Source: Verrucomicrobiota bacterium (GTDB lineage Bacteria > Verrucomicrobiota > Verrucomicrobiia > JADLBR01). Taken from it: a DNA stretch of 64,000 nucleotides. Shown here piece after piece: positions 54,264 through 63,334 of this stretch. The number at the start of each line of letters is the position of its first letter. Within the stretch, counting starts at the first letter, position 1. Where the stretch lies: NCBI GenBank assembly GCA_029560585.1, contig JAKQKQ010000234.1:1-64000 (forward strand), given 5' to 3'. The translations under genes were made by a program, and so were the position numbers. The notes beneath the pieces are model-generated. The model saw nothing but the letters and a program-made list of their open reading frames with translations, was not told where the DNA came from and searched no databases.

Positions 54264-56465
54264 ATGCGCAACATGGATGTGCGGGAATTGGGCCGTTGCC
54301 TTGTATCGCTGTTGTTCGTCTGTTTTCTGAACGGCGTTCCGGCGGGGGCGGCGGAGCCATCGCCGGAATTGCGCATCCGAAGATTCCTGCCGGAGCCGCC
54401 GGTCTGTCGTGCGGGTCGGCCGGTGAGTTTGAATGCCACCGTCGAAAACGCAGGCAAGCGGAGCGCGACGGTGCAAGTCGACCTTCTGGTTCCGCAGGGA
54501 ATTCGCATCGTGGGCGCGGATTTCACGTCCCCGGTATTGCTCCCGGCGGGTGCGGTGCGTGATCTGCGTTGGACGGTCGAGGCCGAGGCCGCCGGCGCCG
54601 CGGAGCTGCAGTTGAGATTGGCCGCGACGGGATTCGCGCCCGGGACCGCCTCGCTGCGCATTGTTTTTCTCCCGCCGGTCGAGATGCGGAAACTGCCGTA
54701 CATCCCGGAGCCGGAGCCGGCGAAAACTCAGGTGCTCATCGGCGCGCACCACTGTCCACTGTGGGAGGCCGACAAGCCCGATATGTGGGCCAATGTCTTG
54801 AAGCATCCCGAACGGACACCCGCCCTGGGCTTCTATTGTCAGGAGAATCCCGAGGTCTCCGACTGGGAAACGAAATGGGCGGTCGAGCACGGGGTCTCGT
54901 TCTTCATCTACTGCTGGTACCGATCGAGTCAGGGTGGCCCCGTGACCACCCGGTTCAGCAGCGCGATACATGATGCGCTTTTCAAATCGCGTTTTTTCGA
55001 CCGCATGAAATTCACGATCATGTGGGAAAACCAGAGCCGGGGCCGGGCCGGTGTTGCGGATGAGGCCGACCTGATGAAGAACCTCTTGCCGTTCTGGATC
55101 GAGAACTACTTCCGGCATCCGTCGTACCTCAGGGTGGATGGGCGGCCCGTCCTGTTCATCTACCGGCCGGAATTCCTCGTGCAGGATCTTGGCGGGGAAG
55201 CGAACGTCAGGGCGGCATTCGACAAGATGCGCGTGGCATGCAGGGATGCGGGTCTCGGCGGGCTCCACTTGCTTGGCGAATATCGTGGGACTGACGCGAG
55301 GCACCTCAATCTCCTGAAGCGGCTGGGGTTGGATTGCAGCTTCGCGTATTGCTGGCACGTACCGAACAACCCGACGCCCGAACAGGCCATCCGCGCCCAG
55401 ATGGAGTACATTGAAAAGACCCAGCAGCTGAATATCCTACCGCAGGTCGTCACGGTGTCACAGGCCTGGAGTGGCTGGCGCGATGAGGGCACCATCTGGA
55501 AGATCCCGCCGGCCGATTATGAGACGCTACTTCGCAAGGCGAAGGAATTCATCGCGGGGCTCCCCGCCGAACAGCTGGGCAGCCGCATGCTGCTGTTGGA
55601 CAACTGGAATGAGTGGGGCGAGGGGCACTACATAGCGCCGTATCGCGAGTACGGATTCGGGTATCTCGACGCGGTGCGCAAGGTTTTTGCGCCATCGTCT
55701 GGACCGCATCTGGATCTCATTCCAGAGGACATCGGGCTGGGCCCCTACGACGGACCCATGCGTGCGCAGCTTGACGCGCGGGAGGAGCGGCGGCGACTGT
55801 GCGAGGCGTACGCGACCAAGGGGGCGGCGCCGCAACCCGGGTTGTTCGGCTGGTGGGCATTCGACGAGGACAAGGATGCGCCCGTTGCCCTCGACTACTC
55901 GGGCAACCGCATGGGGGCCGATGTCTGTGCCGCCACGCGCGCCCCTGGCATCGATGCCAGCGCCCTCGTCTGTACGGGCGGGTGCGCCTCTGTGCCACCC
56001 AATCCCGCGCTGTGCGTCACCTCGGCCCTCACCGTGGCCTGCTGGATAAAGACTGATATCGTCGGCCAGAAGAACCAATGGTTCGTCAACCGCGTCCTCC
56101 CGGGAGGAACGGACAGCGGGTTTCGCCTGGGCGTCCTGGATGACCATCCTTGCTTTGAGATTCCGGTCACGAGTTTTAGCCACCACCTCAGGGCCGATGT
56201 CCCGCTCACCACAAACCGGTGGACGCATGTCGCCGGCACTTTCGACGGCCAGACCATGCGGATCTATGTGGATGGCGCCGAGAGAGGTGCCATGGCGCGG
56301 CCCGGCCCCATCAAAGCAAGCAGGTTTCCTCTGTGCCTTGGAAATTACGAAAGGGGTCATGCCGCCCATTTCACGGGACTCCTCGACGAAGTAAAAATCT
56401 ATGACCGGGCGCTCCCGCCTGCAGAAATCAGGCGAGAAGCCGAGGCGTACGCCAACCGCCCTTAG
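54264..56465 (+). CDS. GH99/WbsX-like secreted enzyme with C-terminal LamG domain
   Basis: 733 residues with a signal peptide (LFVCFLNGVPAGAAE). An NPCBM/Ig-like beta domain (about 35-150) precedes a GH99-like catalytic barrel (about 155-490) with ALGFYCQENPEVSDWETKWA, FFIYCWYR, MWENQ and DNWNEWGEGHYI. A concanavalin-like LamG domain follows (about 530-730, ending AHFTGLLDEVKIYDRALPP). Related proteins act on alpha-mannosidic or other glycans. ATG at 54264 has a strong GGAGGT upstream; longer in-frame extension is unlikely. Confidence 0.82.
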   Translation: MRNMDVRELGRCLVSLLFVCFLNGVPAGAAEPSPELRIRRFLPEPPVCRAGRPVSLNATVENAGKRSATVQVDLLVPQGIRIVGADFTSPVLLPAGAVRDLRWTVEAEAAGAAELQLRLAATGFAPGTASLRIVFLPPVEMRKLPYIPEPEPAKTQVLIGAHHCPLWEADKPDMWANVLKHPERTPALGFYCQENPEVSDWETKWAVEHGVSFFIYCWYRSSQGGPVTTRFSSAIHDALFKSRFFDRMKFTIMWENQSRGRAGVADEADLMKNLLPFWIENYFRHPSYLRVDGRPVLFIYRPEFLVQDLGGEANVRAAFDKMRVACRDAGLGGLHLLGEYRGTDARHLNLLKRLGLDCSFAYCWHVPNNPTPEQAIRAQMEYIEKTQQLNILPQVVTVSQAWSGWRDEGTIWKIPPADYETLLRKAKEFIAGLPAEQLGSRMLLLDNWNEWGEGHYIAPYREYGFGYLDAVRKVFAPSSGPHLDLIPEDIGLGPYDGPMRAQLDAREERRRLCEAYATKGAAPQPGLFGWWAFDEDKDAPVALDYSGNRMGADVCAATRAPGIDASALVCTGGCASVPPNPALCVTSALTVACWIKTDIVGQKNQWFVNRVLPGGTDSGFRLGVLDDHPCFEIPVTSFSHHLRADVPLTTNRWTHVAGTFDGQTMRIYVDGAERGAMARPGPIKASRFPLCLGNYERGHAAHFTGLLDEVKIYDRALPPAEIRREAEAYANRP

Positions 56466-56685
56466 GTTCGAGAACAAGAAACCTGTCGGCGTGGCCGACT
56501 GCCCTGCCGCAGTCACTCCAATCGTCGTCGTTTGCCGTTCTGCGTTTGAGCGATCCAAACCCCCATCCACAGCGCCGTCCCCTGCATTCGGGGCAACCGT
56601 GGAGCCACCGGAGGTTTCCCCACGCGCACTTGCCGGTGGGGCGGCAAGCCGATAGGCTGCTGGAGCGGATGGATCGGACCAAGCC

Positions 56686-57198
56686 ATGACGAACGCCCCT
56701 TCGGCGCTGCCCTACCTCGACTCCAAACCGCGCGGTGCCGCGGATTTCTATTTTGCGATCAACGCCACATTCCGCTTCATTCGCCGCCGCTTTGGTTTAG
56801 CTGGCCTTCAGGGGTACTGGGCGGACATCGGCCATGGCTATTTCGCTCCGGTCACGGAACGCTGGAAGAGGGGCGGGCTCGCGGCAGTTGCGGAATACTG
56901 GCGGGCGTTTTTCGCCTCGGAGCCGGGGGGCGATGTCCAGGTGGATTGCGGCGACGAGGGCGCTGTCATAGACGTCCGCACGTGTCCGGCCATCGCGCAC
57001 CTGCGTGCCGGTTCGCGTGAGATCGATCCCGATTTCTGCCAGCACTGCTACTTCATTGGCGAGGCGATGGCGGCACCCGCCGGGTTCACCGTGCGCATCG
57101 AGGGGGGGGACGGCAAGTGTCGGCAAAGGTATCTGAAGCGAGGGGCGACGAAGGGCGACCAAGATCTCGGTGCGATTCGGCGCATTTCACCATGCTAG
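56686..57198 (+). CDS. Cysteine-containing protein of unknown function, tandem paralogue 1
   Basis: 170 residues, no signal or membrane segment. It has GYWADIGHGYF, a helix-rich middle, IDVRTCPAI, then FCQHC (about 117-121) and a late Cys in GDGKCRQRY. The next gene repeats the order: YW, CP, YCDHC, GQC. The pattern recalls the L-2-amino-thiazoline-4-carboxylate hydrolase-like group, but this is a weak resemblance. The end overlaps the next gene by 7 bp. Both probably work together, perhaps as a heteromer. Confidence 0.6.
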   Translation: MTNAPSALPYLDSKPRGAADFYFAINATFRFIRRRFGLAGLQGYWADIGHGYFAPVTERWKRGGLAAVAEYWRAFFASEPGGDVQVDCGDEGAVIDVRTCPAIAHLRAGSREIDPDFCQHCYFIGEAMAAPAGFTVRIEGGDGKCRQRYLKRGATKGDQDLGAIRRISPC

Positions 57199-57758
57199 GG
57201 TGCTACGACTTTTGCGGCCACTACGAATGGACCTTTGCGTGGTTGCACCGGGAGGGTGGCCACGATCTGGTGCGCGCCTATTGGGACGAGGCGATCCATG
57301 GCGATTCCCAGCGGCATGCGGCGGAACTCATATCGGAAGGGGGCATCGAAGGGATGGCGCGCTATTGGGGCCACACGCTGGCTGATGAGGCGGCCGGGCA
57401 TCACACGACGGTCACCGACCGCGTGTTCCGCGTTGACATGCACCAGTGTCCATCGAAAGGATTCCTCCTGCGCAACGGGCTGGAGCAATACCCTGATTAC
57501 TGCGATCACTGCATGGGCTGGATCGGCCCCATGCTCAGGGCATCGGGTTGGACCGTCGATCACGAGCACAACCACCATGGCCAATGCTGGTGGGAGATCC
57601 GCAGGATGGACGATCGGACGGCGCCTGGTCCGGCCGGCGGATTGAGCGGTGAACACGATGTGCGGTTGCTGCCAACGTGGAACCCGAAGGGGGCGACCAT
57701 CGACGCCTACGAACGCGCGAACGACCCGGACGACAAATCCCGGCGGCAGGTCACTTAG
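57192..57758 (+). CDS. Cysteine-containing protein of unknown function, tandem paralogue 2
   Basis: 188 residues. It shares with the previous gene an aromatic N-terminus, AYWDEAIHGD, GMARYWGH, RVDMHQCPSKGFL, YPDYCDHCMGWIG, SGWTVDHE and GQCWWE. The CxHC motif and the late Cys could bind a metal. ATG at 57192 overlaps the preceding stop; a GTG at 57117 with a G-rich upstream run is an alternative that overlaps by 82 bp. It has a 37-residue tail not seen in paralogue 1 and overlaps the convergent SDR gene by 8 bp. Confidence 0.58.
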   Translation: MLGCYDFCGHYEWTFAWLHREGGHDLVRAYWDEAIHGDSQRHAAELISEGGIEGMARYWGHTLADEAAGHHTTVTDRVFRVDMHQCPSKGFLLRNGLEQYPDYCDHCMGWIGPMLRASGWTVDHEHNHHGQCWWEIRRMDDRTAPGPAGGLSGEHDVRLLPTWNPKGATIDAYERANDPDDKSRRQVT

Positions 57759-58524
57759 CGGTGTAGCCGCCGTCCACCGGCAGATTGGCACCCGTGACAT
57801 AGGCGGCCGCGGCACTGAGCAGGAAGAGGACGGGTCCACCGAGATCCGTCATGTTCGCCATGCGGCCCAGGAATGTCCGCTCGCAGTATCTTCCGAGGAA
57901 TGGCGCGGGTTGATCGTTGAAGAATCCACCGGGGGACACGCAATTCACACGGACGCCGTGGGGGCCGTAAAACGCCGCATAGTAGCGCGTCAGGTTCAGC
58001 ATGCCACCCTTATGAAAGAAATAGTCGGGCGGCGGGGTGCCGAGATCGGTGCCCGTGTACAGTTCCAGGCTGGGGCCCACCATCCCCTGGATCGATCCGA
58101 TGTTCACTATGCTGCCGCCGCGCTGGCGGCACATGACTTCGCCAAAGGCCCGGGTGACGAGAAACAGGCCGGTGGCGTTGACCCGCATCGAGGCCTCCCA
58201 GGCGGAGGCGGGGGCGTCAGGTGATTGCATCGATCGCAGAACGGAATTATTGACCAGCCCATCGACGCGTCCGAATCTTGAGACCACGCGGTCCCGCAGG
58301 GCGAGGATCGAGCCTTCGTCACCCTGATCAAAACTCTCGGGCACGACCGTGCGGCCGAGCGCCTGTTCCTCGGCGGCAACCCGCTGGAGTTTTTTGAGGT
58401 CGCGCGAGGCCACGATCAGCCGCGCCCCCGCCTCGGCGATGGCCGTGACGAGACCGCGGCCGAAGAGACCCGCGCCACCGGTGAGGACGACCACCTTTCC
58501 ATCCAGGCTAAACGACTCGAGCAT
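57751..58524 (-). CDS. Short-chain dehydrogenase/reductase
   Basis: 257 residues. The cofactor motif TGGAGLFGRG (about 15-24), NN in GLVNNSV, catalytic Ser144 in NIGSIQG, and Tyr168 with Lys172 in YFFHK define a classical SDR. An insertion of about ten residues lies between Ser and Tyr (TGTDLGTPPP). The C-terminus GANLPVDGGYTAK is typical. It probably oxidises or reduces a sugar-derived alcohol/ketone. It follows the HpcH/HpaI aldolase gene by 15 bp on the same strand, so the two likely act in one pathway. Confidence 0.88.
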   Translation of the reverse strand: MLESFSLDGKVVVLTGGAGLFGRGLVTAIAEAGARLIVASRDLKKLQRVAAEEQALGRTVVPESFDQGDEGSILALRDRVVSRFGRVDGLVNNSVLRSMQSPDAPASAWEASMRVNATGLFLVTRAFGEVMCRQRGGSIVNIGSIQGMVGPSLELYTGTDLGTPPPDYFFHKGGMLNLTRYYAAFYGPHGVRVNCVSPGGFFNDQPAPFLGRYCERTFLGRMANMTDLGGPVLFLLSAAAAYVTGANLPVDGGYTAK

Positions 58525-58539
58525 TCGATTTTTCTCCGG

Positions 58540-59343
58540 TTATCGGTACTGCGAAGCCGCGCCCGGCGCGGGAGCCTCTCGCTGGAAGGTGCCGACGCGT
58601 TCGCGAAAGTAGTCGCCCAGCCCGATGACATCGGCCCCGAGGTTGAAGATGGAAGTGCCCTCGGCCTCCAGCTTCTCACGGGATTCAAAGAGCCCCGGTG
58701 TCCAGACCCACTTGCCGTTGCGGCGCGCGGCCGCGGCGACGCGCTTTCGGGCCGCCACAACCTCCGGCTCGGAGACGCGCCCGATCTTTCCGATGAGATG
58801 GCTGAAGTCGCCCGCGCCGAAAAGAAGGATGTCGAAGCCGGGCACGGCGGCGATCTCGTCGACGCGCTCGAGTGCCTCCGGGGATTCGATCTGCAGGACG
58901 ATAAGCCGTTCACGGTTCGAGTGGTCTATGTAGTCCGCGGCGGAAATCTGGCAGAAGAGGCCATCCATGTTGCCGCCGTCGATCGGCCTGCGGCCGAGGG
59001 GGTGAAAGCGGACCATCTCCACGATGTGGCGCGCCTCATCGGCGGAGGCCACGTGGGGCACCATGATGCCGGTCGCGTCGCATTCGAAGGGTTTGAGGTA
59101 CTCGCTATAGGAGCCTTTGGCGACACGCACGACCGTGTCCATGTCATAGAGTTTGGCCGCCCGGATCATGTGCTCCAAGTTGAGCCAGTCGTTGGGCACA
59201 TGTTCGTTGCACATCCAGACCGCGGAGGCACCCGCGAGGCCCGCAAGTTCGACGACGCGCGGATCCATCAGGTTGAGTTTGAGTGATGTCGGGCACTGCC
59301 CGGCCCGGAGTTCTCGCAGGATGCGGCTGGGTCGTTGTTGCAT
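58540..59343 (-). CDS. HpcH/HpaI family aldolase
   Basis: 267 residues. Family signs are KLNLMDPRVVELAGLAGASAVWM, the metal ligand Glu in LQIESPEALE, the Asp in FGAGDFSHLIG, and the Arg of VVRVAKG; MVPHVASADEARHIVEMVRF is characteristic. These class II aldolases cleave 2-keto-3-deoxy sugar acids and similar compounds to pyruvate and an aldehyde. With the SDR and the uronate-type carriers a sugar-acid route is plausible. ATG at 59343. Confidence 0.87.
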   Translation of the reverse strand: MQQRPSRILRELRAGQCPTSLKLNLMDPRVVELAGLAGASAVWMCNEHVPNDWLNLEHMIRAAKLYDMDTVVRVAKGSYSEYLKPFECDATGIMVPHVASADEARHIVEMVRFHPLGRRPIDGGNMDGLFCQISAADYIDHSNRERLIVLQIESPEALERVDEIAAVPGFDILLFGAGDFSHLIGKIGRVSEPEVVAARKRVAAAARRNGKWVWTPGLFESREKLEAEGTSIFNLGADVIGLGDYFRERVGTFQREAPAPGAASQYR

Positions 59344-59632
59344 GGGATCAATTTATTTCGGTTATTGTGTGCAGGGTCAATAGCGATTCGATATGGGTGG
59401 TGGGCGTGGAAGGGTGGGAATTAGCACCGCACTGGCCCGGTGGTCAAGTATTCGAGGCGGAAATAGGGCGCACGAGATGGGATGACCACGATGGCCAGCG
59501 CGCCCGTGCGCGGAGATGGTCCACTCGCGGGGCGCGAGCGGAGACGGCCTTTGGAAAGAGGTGGGGTGATGGCCCCGGTTGCAATCAGGGTTTCCGGGGC
59601 GATTTTTCAAAAGAAGAGAAGGAGGCACTGAT

Positions 59633-59875
59633 ATGAGCAAGTTGATGATTCCGTTCTTTGCCGTTCTGGCTTTGGGTGTCGCCGGTTGCTCGAACACGGA
59701 GAAGGGAGCAGTTGGCGGTGCACTGGGTGGTGCGGCGATCGGCGGTGCCGTGGGCGGCGGTGAGGGTGCGCTCATTGGTGGGGCCTTGGGCGCTGGTGCA
59801 GGTGCCCTGATCGGTTCGCAGATCCCGGATGATCATCGCCACCATCACAGTTACGGTCATTACCATGGGTGGTGA
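59633..59875 (+). CDS. Glycine-zipper lipoprotein with histidine-rich tail
   Basis: 80 residues. A lipobox LGVAGC follows a short hydrophobic signal. The middle is a GG/GAxxG glycine-zipper (GGALGGAAIGGAVGG...) of the YMGG/OmpA-like type that inserts in or spans membranes. The tail HRHHHSYGHYHGW is histidine-rich and could bind metal. AAGGAGG lies 7 bases before the ATG. The gene is single. The 289 bp before it hold no other gene. Confidence 0.75.
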   Translation: MSKLMIPFFAVLALGVAGCSNTEKGAVGGALGGAAIGGAVGGGEGALIGGALGAGAGALIGSQIPDDHRHHHSYGHYHGW

Positions 59876-60142
59876 GATCGCCGGACCGCTGGGGCGAATG
59901 GCTCCATGAGCGGGCGAAGGTGGGCATTGCGCGCGAGGGCGTGATCGGCCTCATAGGGCGGCGCTCTGTTCGAATCACATACTCGAAGCGAGCCGTCATC
60001 GGCGCGAGAGGCGAGCGGCTTTGGGCGGCGGGCGCTTTGAAGGCTGCTTGCGTTCAAAGCAGCGCGCAGTCATCATTCCCAAGGGCATGATACGGTCGAA
60101 TTGAGCGATGCGGGCGAAACGATCGCCGCCCCGAGAGGACAC

Positions 60143-62704
60143 ATGGGTGAAGCGGTGAAGTCGGCGGGCTCCTCGTCCGATCCTCTGGTGGGGACCGAAC
60201 TTGGCGGTTATCGGATAGAGGCCCTGCTTGGGGCGGGGGCTGTGGGGAAAGTGTATCGCGCGCGTCACATCGTTTTGGATCGGCCGGTGGCCCTGAAGGT
60301 GCTCAGGCCCGCCATGGCCGCAAGCAATGAGGCGCTGACGCGATTTCGTCGCGAAGCGAAGGCCGCGGCGACCATCAAGCATCCGCACCTGATTGAGGTT
60401 TTCGACTTTGGGGAAGTTGGCGGCACGTATTACTACGCGATGGAGTTGATCGAGGGTCGCAGCCTTGGGCGCTATCTCGAGCGAGGCGAGAAGTTTTCGG
60501 AGCGGGAGTGCGTGGAGGTGGGTCGCCAGGCGCTTTCGGCGCTGGACGCGGCGCACAAGGCCGGCATCGTGCACCGGGATGTCGAGCCGGGCAACCTGCT
60601 CCTCGGCCCCAAGGGCCGGATCAAACTCGGCGATCTGGGGCTGGCGCATTTCGATGCCGCGGGCGCCGACGCGGCCCTTACGCAGCCTGGAATCAGCATG
60701 GGCACGCCGGGCTACATGTCCCCCGAACAGGCCCAGGGGCGTCCCGACGTCGACTACAGGTCTGATTTCTATGGGTTGGGGGCGACGCTGTTTCATTTGG
60801 CAGCCGGTCGTCCGCCTTTCGAGGGCCGCAGTCTGTTCGAGATCATCGCCAGCCATCTCAATGCGCCGGTGCCATCCGCCCATGATGTCAATCCCGCCAT
60901 CAGCCAGCGTTTTTCCGATCTGATCCAGCGGCTCATGGCCAAGAAGCCAGACGAGCGGCCACAGACCCACACGGAGATCTACGACGAGCTCGATCGCTGC
61001 AGGAAGCCAGAGCCGGAATCGGGCGCGGCGGAGACCCGCATACCCTTCAGCGAGGCCGCCACGATCGAGAAGCAGCGCCAGGTGGACAGTTGGGTGGTCG
61101 TGGCCGGGGCCGCGGCCGTGGTGGTGGCGCTCGCCTTTGGCATCCTGGCATTGCGAAACGTCATGCGGGATAGCTCTCCAAGCCGAGTGCTCGGCGAACC
61201 GGAGCGCCAGGAGATGCGTGAGCCGGAACCTCCCGGTGCGGCTGAGCCCGGAGGAGGGCGCAGATCCGAGGAATCGAGTATCGCGCCGAAGCGGACGCCT
61301 CGATCCAAGATTCCGGCTGAGCCGCCATCGCCCGCGGCGCCGTCCAAGGTGCTGGCGCCCCCGGCCGAGGCGCCGCCCGCACCGTCTGAAAAGCCCATGC
61401 CCGTGGAGCCGCTCCCGCCGGTGTCCACGCCAGCCCAGGCGATCGCGCCGCCGACCATCGTGGATCCGGACAAGAGGGATACCGAGGCGATCCTCGCTTC
61501 GCTCCGCGAGGTCTTGGACGGGGAGCGGAGCCAGAGGGCAGAGCGCGTCGCGCGCTATTTGCAGGATCTTGCAGGCCTCGAGAAACGGGTGAGTGGGCGC
61601 GGGGATCTTGATGGTGCCGTGACCGTCAAGCAGGAGGAGCGGGACTGGGCCGATGGGAGTGGTGGTGAGACCGGGGGCGCCAATGACTCGAGGGCGCCGT
61701 CGGAACTGCGGAGCGTGCGACAGTTTGTCGACCGCGACCTCCAGATCATCTCCGGTCGACGGGAGGTCCGGTGGATGGCCGAGAAGCCCAGGGCCCTGGC
61801 GGCCTTGCGCGTGATCGAGCTGCGCTTGACCCGGGCCGGGCGACTTGATGCCGCGCTCGCGGTCCGGGGTGCTGTGGCTGCGATCGAGAGAGGGGAAGTG
61901 CCGGAGACACCGTTGTCAGGGTTCGGTGGAGCATCCTCGCCCGCATCCTCGCCAGTCGCATCTGCGCCGCCGACCGAAATCGCCAATCCGATGGCTCCCG
62001 TTGGGAATCCGAAGGGGGTCACGAAGGACCACCCATTTGTGAATTCGCTTGGCATGCGATTCGTTCCGGTGAAAGGCACTCGGGTGTTATTCAGCGTCTG
62101 GGAGACGCGGGTGAGCGATTTCTCGCAATTCGTGAGAGAGAAACTGTACACGGGGGGCGGCGACGCGCCTTTTGATCAGGGGCCAGACCATCCGGTGGTG
62201 ATGGTTAGCTGGAATGACGCGGAGGCGTTCTGCAAGTGGCTCTCGGAAAAAGAGGGGCTCGAATACCGTCTTCCCACCGGCCAGGAATGGAGCATGGCCG
62301 TTGGCAAGGACAGGTATCCGTGGGGCGACGAATATCCGCCCCCGAGAGACTCCGAAAATCTGGCGGGTGAAGAGGCGAAGACTGGCCGGGGCGATCCCAG
62401 CGGGGTGATTCCAGGCTGGCGGGACAAGCATCCGCGCACGGCGCCGGTGGGCAGTTACCGGAGGAACCGATTTGGCCTGTACGATCTGGGAGGCAACGCG
62501 TGGGAGTGGTGCGAGGATGTGTACACGGAGGGGGCCAACGGGCGAGATTTTGCCGGCGAGAACGCGCGGCGGCTTGGGCGCGGGGGGCACTGGGCGGCGG
62601 GGAGCGTTTCCGCCAGCGTCACTTCGGCCCGCCAAGACGGGAAGGAACCCGACCAGCGAGATGGCTCCAGCGGTTTCCGTTGCGTGATCGTCCTGTCCCC
62701 CTAG
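60143..62704 (+). CDS. Ser/Thr protein kinase fused to FGE-sulfatase-type domain
   Basis: 853 residues. The kinase domain (about 23-285) has the glycine loop GAGAVGKV, Lys52 in VALK, the catalytic loop HRDVEPGN with Asp146, and DLG at 164-166. The usual Lys after HRD is Glu148. A membrane helix lies at about 317-338, then a Pro/Ala-rich linker, a helical segment, and a C-terminal SUMF1-like domain (about 640-853: NSLGMRFVPV, VSWNDAEAFCKWLS, GNAWEWCEDVY, SGFRC). The paired catalytic cysteines of formylglycine enzymes are not seen, so this part probably binds a ligand outside the cell. ATG at 60143; the TAG is part of the repeat at 62702. Confidence 0.85.
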   Translation: MGEAVKSAGSSSDPLVGTELGGYRIEALLGAGAVGKVYRARHIVLDRPVALKVLRPAMAASNEALTRFRREAKAAATIKHPHLIEVFDFGEVGGTYYYAMELIEGRSLGRYLERGEKFSERECVEVGRQALSALDAAHKAGIVHRDVEPGNLLLGPKGRIKLGDLGLAHFDAAGADAALTQPGISMGTPGYMSPEQAQGRPDVDYRSDFYGLGATLFHLAAGRPPFEGRSLFEIIASHLNAPVPSAHDVNPAISQRFSDLIQRLMAKKPDERPQTHTEIYDELDRCRKPEPESGAAETRIPFSEAATIEKQRQVDSWVVVAGAAAVVVALAFGILALRNVMRDSSPSRVLGEPERQEMREPEPPGAAEPGGGRRSEESSIAPKRTPRSKIPAEPPSPAAPSKVLAPPAEAPPAPSEKPMPVEPLPPVSTPAQAIAPPTIVDPDKRDTEAILASLREVLDGERSQRAERVARYLQDLAGLEKRVSGRGDLDGAVTVKQEERDWADGSGGETGGANDSRAPSELRSVRQFVDRDLQIISGRREVRWMAEKPRALAALRVIELRLTRAGRLDAALAVRGAVAAIERGEVPETPLSGFGGASSPASSPVASAPPTEIANPMAPVGNPKGVTKDHPFVNSLGMRFVPVKGTRVLFSVWETRVSDFSQFVREKLYTGGGDAPFDQGPDHPVVMVSWNDAEAFCKWLSEKEGLEYRLPTGQEWSMAVGKDRYPWGDEYPPPRDSENLAGEEAKTGRGDPSGVIPGWRDKHPRTAPVGSYRRNRFGLYDLGGNAWEWCEDVYTEGANGRDFAGENARRLGRGGHWAAGSVSASVTSARQDGKEPDQRDGSSGFRCVIVLSP

Positions 62705-62907
62705 CCTGCATGTTTCACGCTTCCGCGTGAAACATGCAGGCTCAAAGGAAAACCGCGCTCCGAAAAATGCGATTTTTGGGGGTCTGGAGATACCGATCCG
62801 CAAAAAATCCAGTCGGTGGCTGAGCTTTCCCAATAAACAGATTTCATGGCGCGGTTTTCCCAGAGCCTGGAATCTCACAGCCGGAGGGCTGTGAAATATC
62901 CGGGCTA
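62702..62907. repeat. REPIN-like element, copy 2
   Basis: About 206 bp, matching copy 1 at 16130 at both ends and in the GGAAAACCGCGCTCCGAAAAA segment. The left hairpin differs by a paired change (A-T to G-C) in both arms, so pairing is preserved. The right hairpin TCACAGCC/GGCTGTGA lies near 62875-62895. The first three bases are the TAG stop of the kinase-FGE gene. Confidence 0.85.
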
Positions 62908-63131
62908 AGCCAGAAACTTCGGGCGCTGTTCGGGGGCGCGGCTCGTGCGCCGACCCAGGATCCGGGCCGGGAGGCTTTTTGGTGGCGCGCGAAGCGCGAG
63001 CCGGGGCCATCGGCTTCGGCTCCGTCGGGGGCAAAAGCGGTGTCGCCGCTTCGCTTTGCCACCGCAGTCCAAAACGGCCCCGCCCCCAGAAGTTTCATCA
63101 TGAATAATCCGGCGGGTGGACGACTCTGGCT

Positions 63132-63161
63132 AGCGGCGCCCCGGCGCGCCGGGGCGCCGCT
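63132..63161. repeat. Perfect 30-bp palindrome
   Basis: Two 15-base arms, AGCGGCGCCCCGGCG and its exact complement, meet without a spacer. It could be a strong hairpin, a terminator-like structure for the surrounding genes, or a recombination scar. No T-tract follows. Confidence 0.7.
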
Positions 63162-63186
63162 GACCAGCAAATTCAGACACCGAATC

Positions 63187-63243
63187 GCAGGAGCCTGCTT
63201 GCGGGCGATTCCATGCGCGAATCGCGCGCAAGCGCGATCCTAC
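63187..63243. repeat. Second REPIN-like pair (Pseudomonas REP-like motif)
   Basis: Two 25-base units, 63187-63211 and 63219-63243, lie in inverted orientation 7 bases apart and match at 20 of 25 positions. Each contains a GxAGGA...GCTTGCG core, like REP units of Pseudomonas. The right unit also folds on itself (ATCGCGC with GCGCGAT). Confidence 0.6.
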
Positions 63244-63334
63244 GTCTTATTTTCACCCCCGGTGGTGCCCCGATGCGCGCCGCGGCGAAGGGGTTGCGCC
63301 CTTCGGCCGCCGTTGGCACTCGGCCACGGGCCGC

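Larger units (their letters stand above)
62908..63334. other. Gene-free GC-rich stretch with palindromes
   Basis: 427 bp without a supported gene. It contains the perfect 30-bp palindrome at 63132-63161 and the paired hairpin element at 63187-63243, described separately. Together with the adjoining REPIN-like element it forms about 630 bp of repeat-derived sequence. Confidence 0.6.

Noticed and set aside
53907-55358. Reverse open frame of 483 codons opposite the GH99-like gene
   Set aside because: No start signal or domain; the forward product has signal peptide, catalytic motifs and LamG domain.
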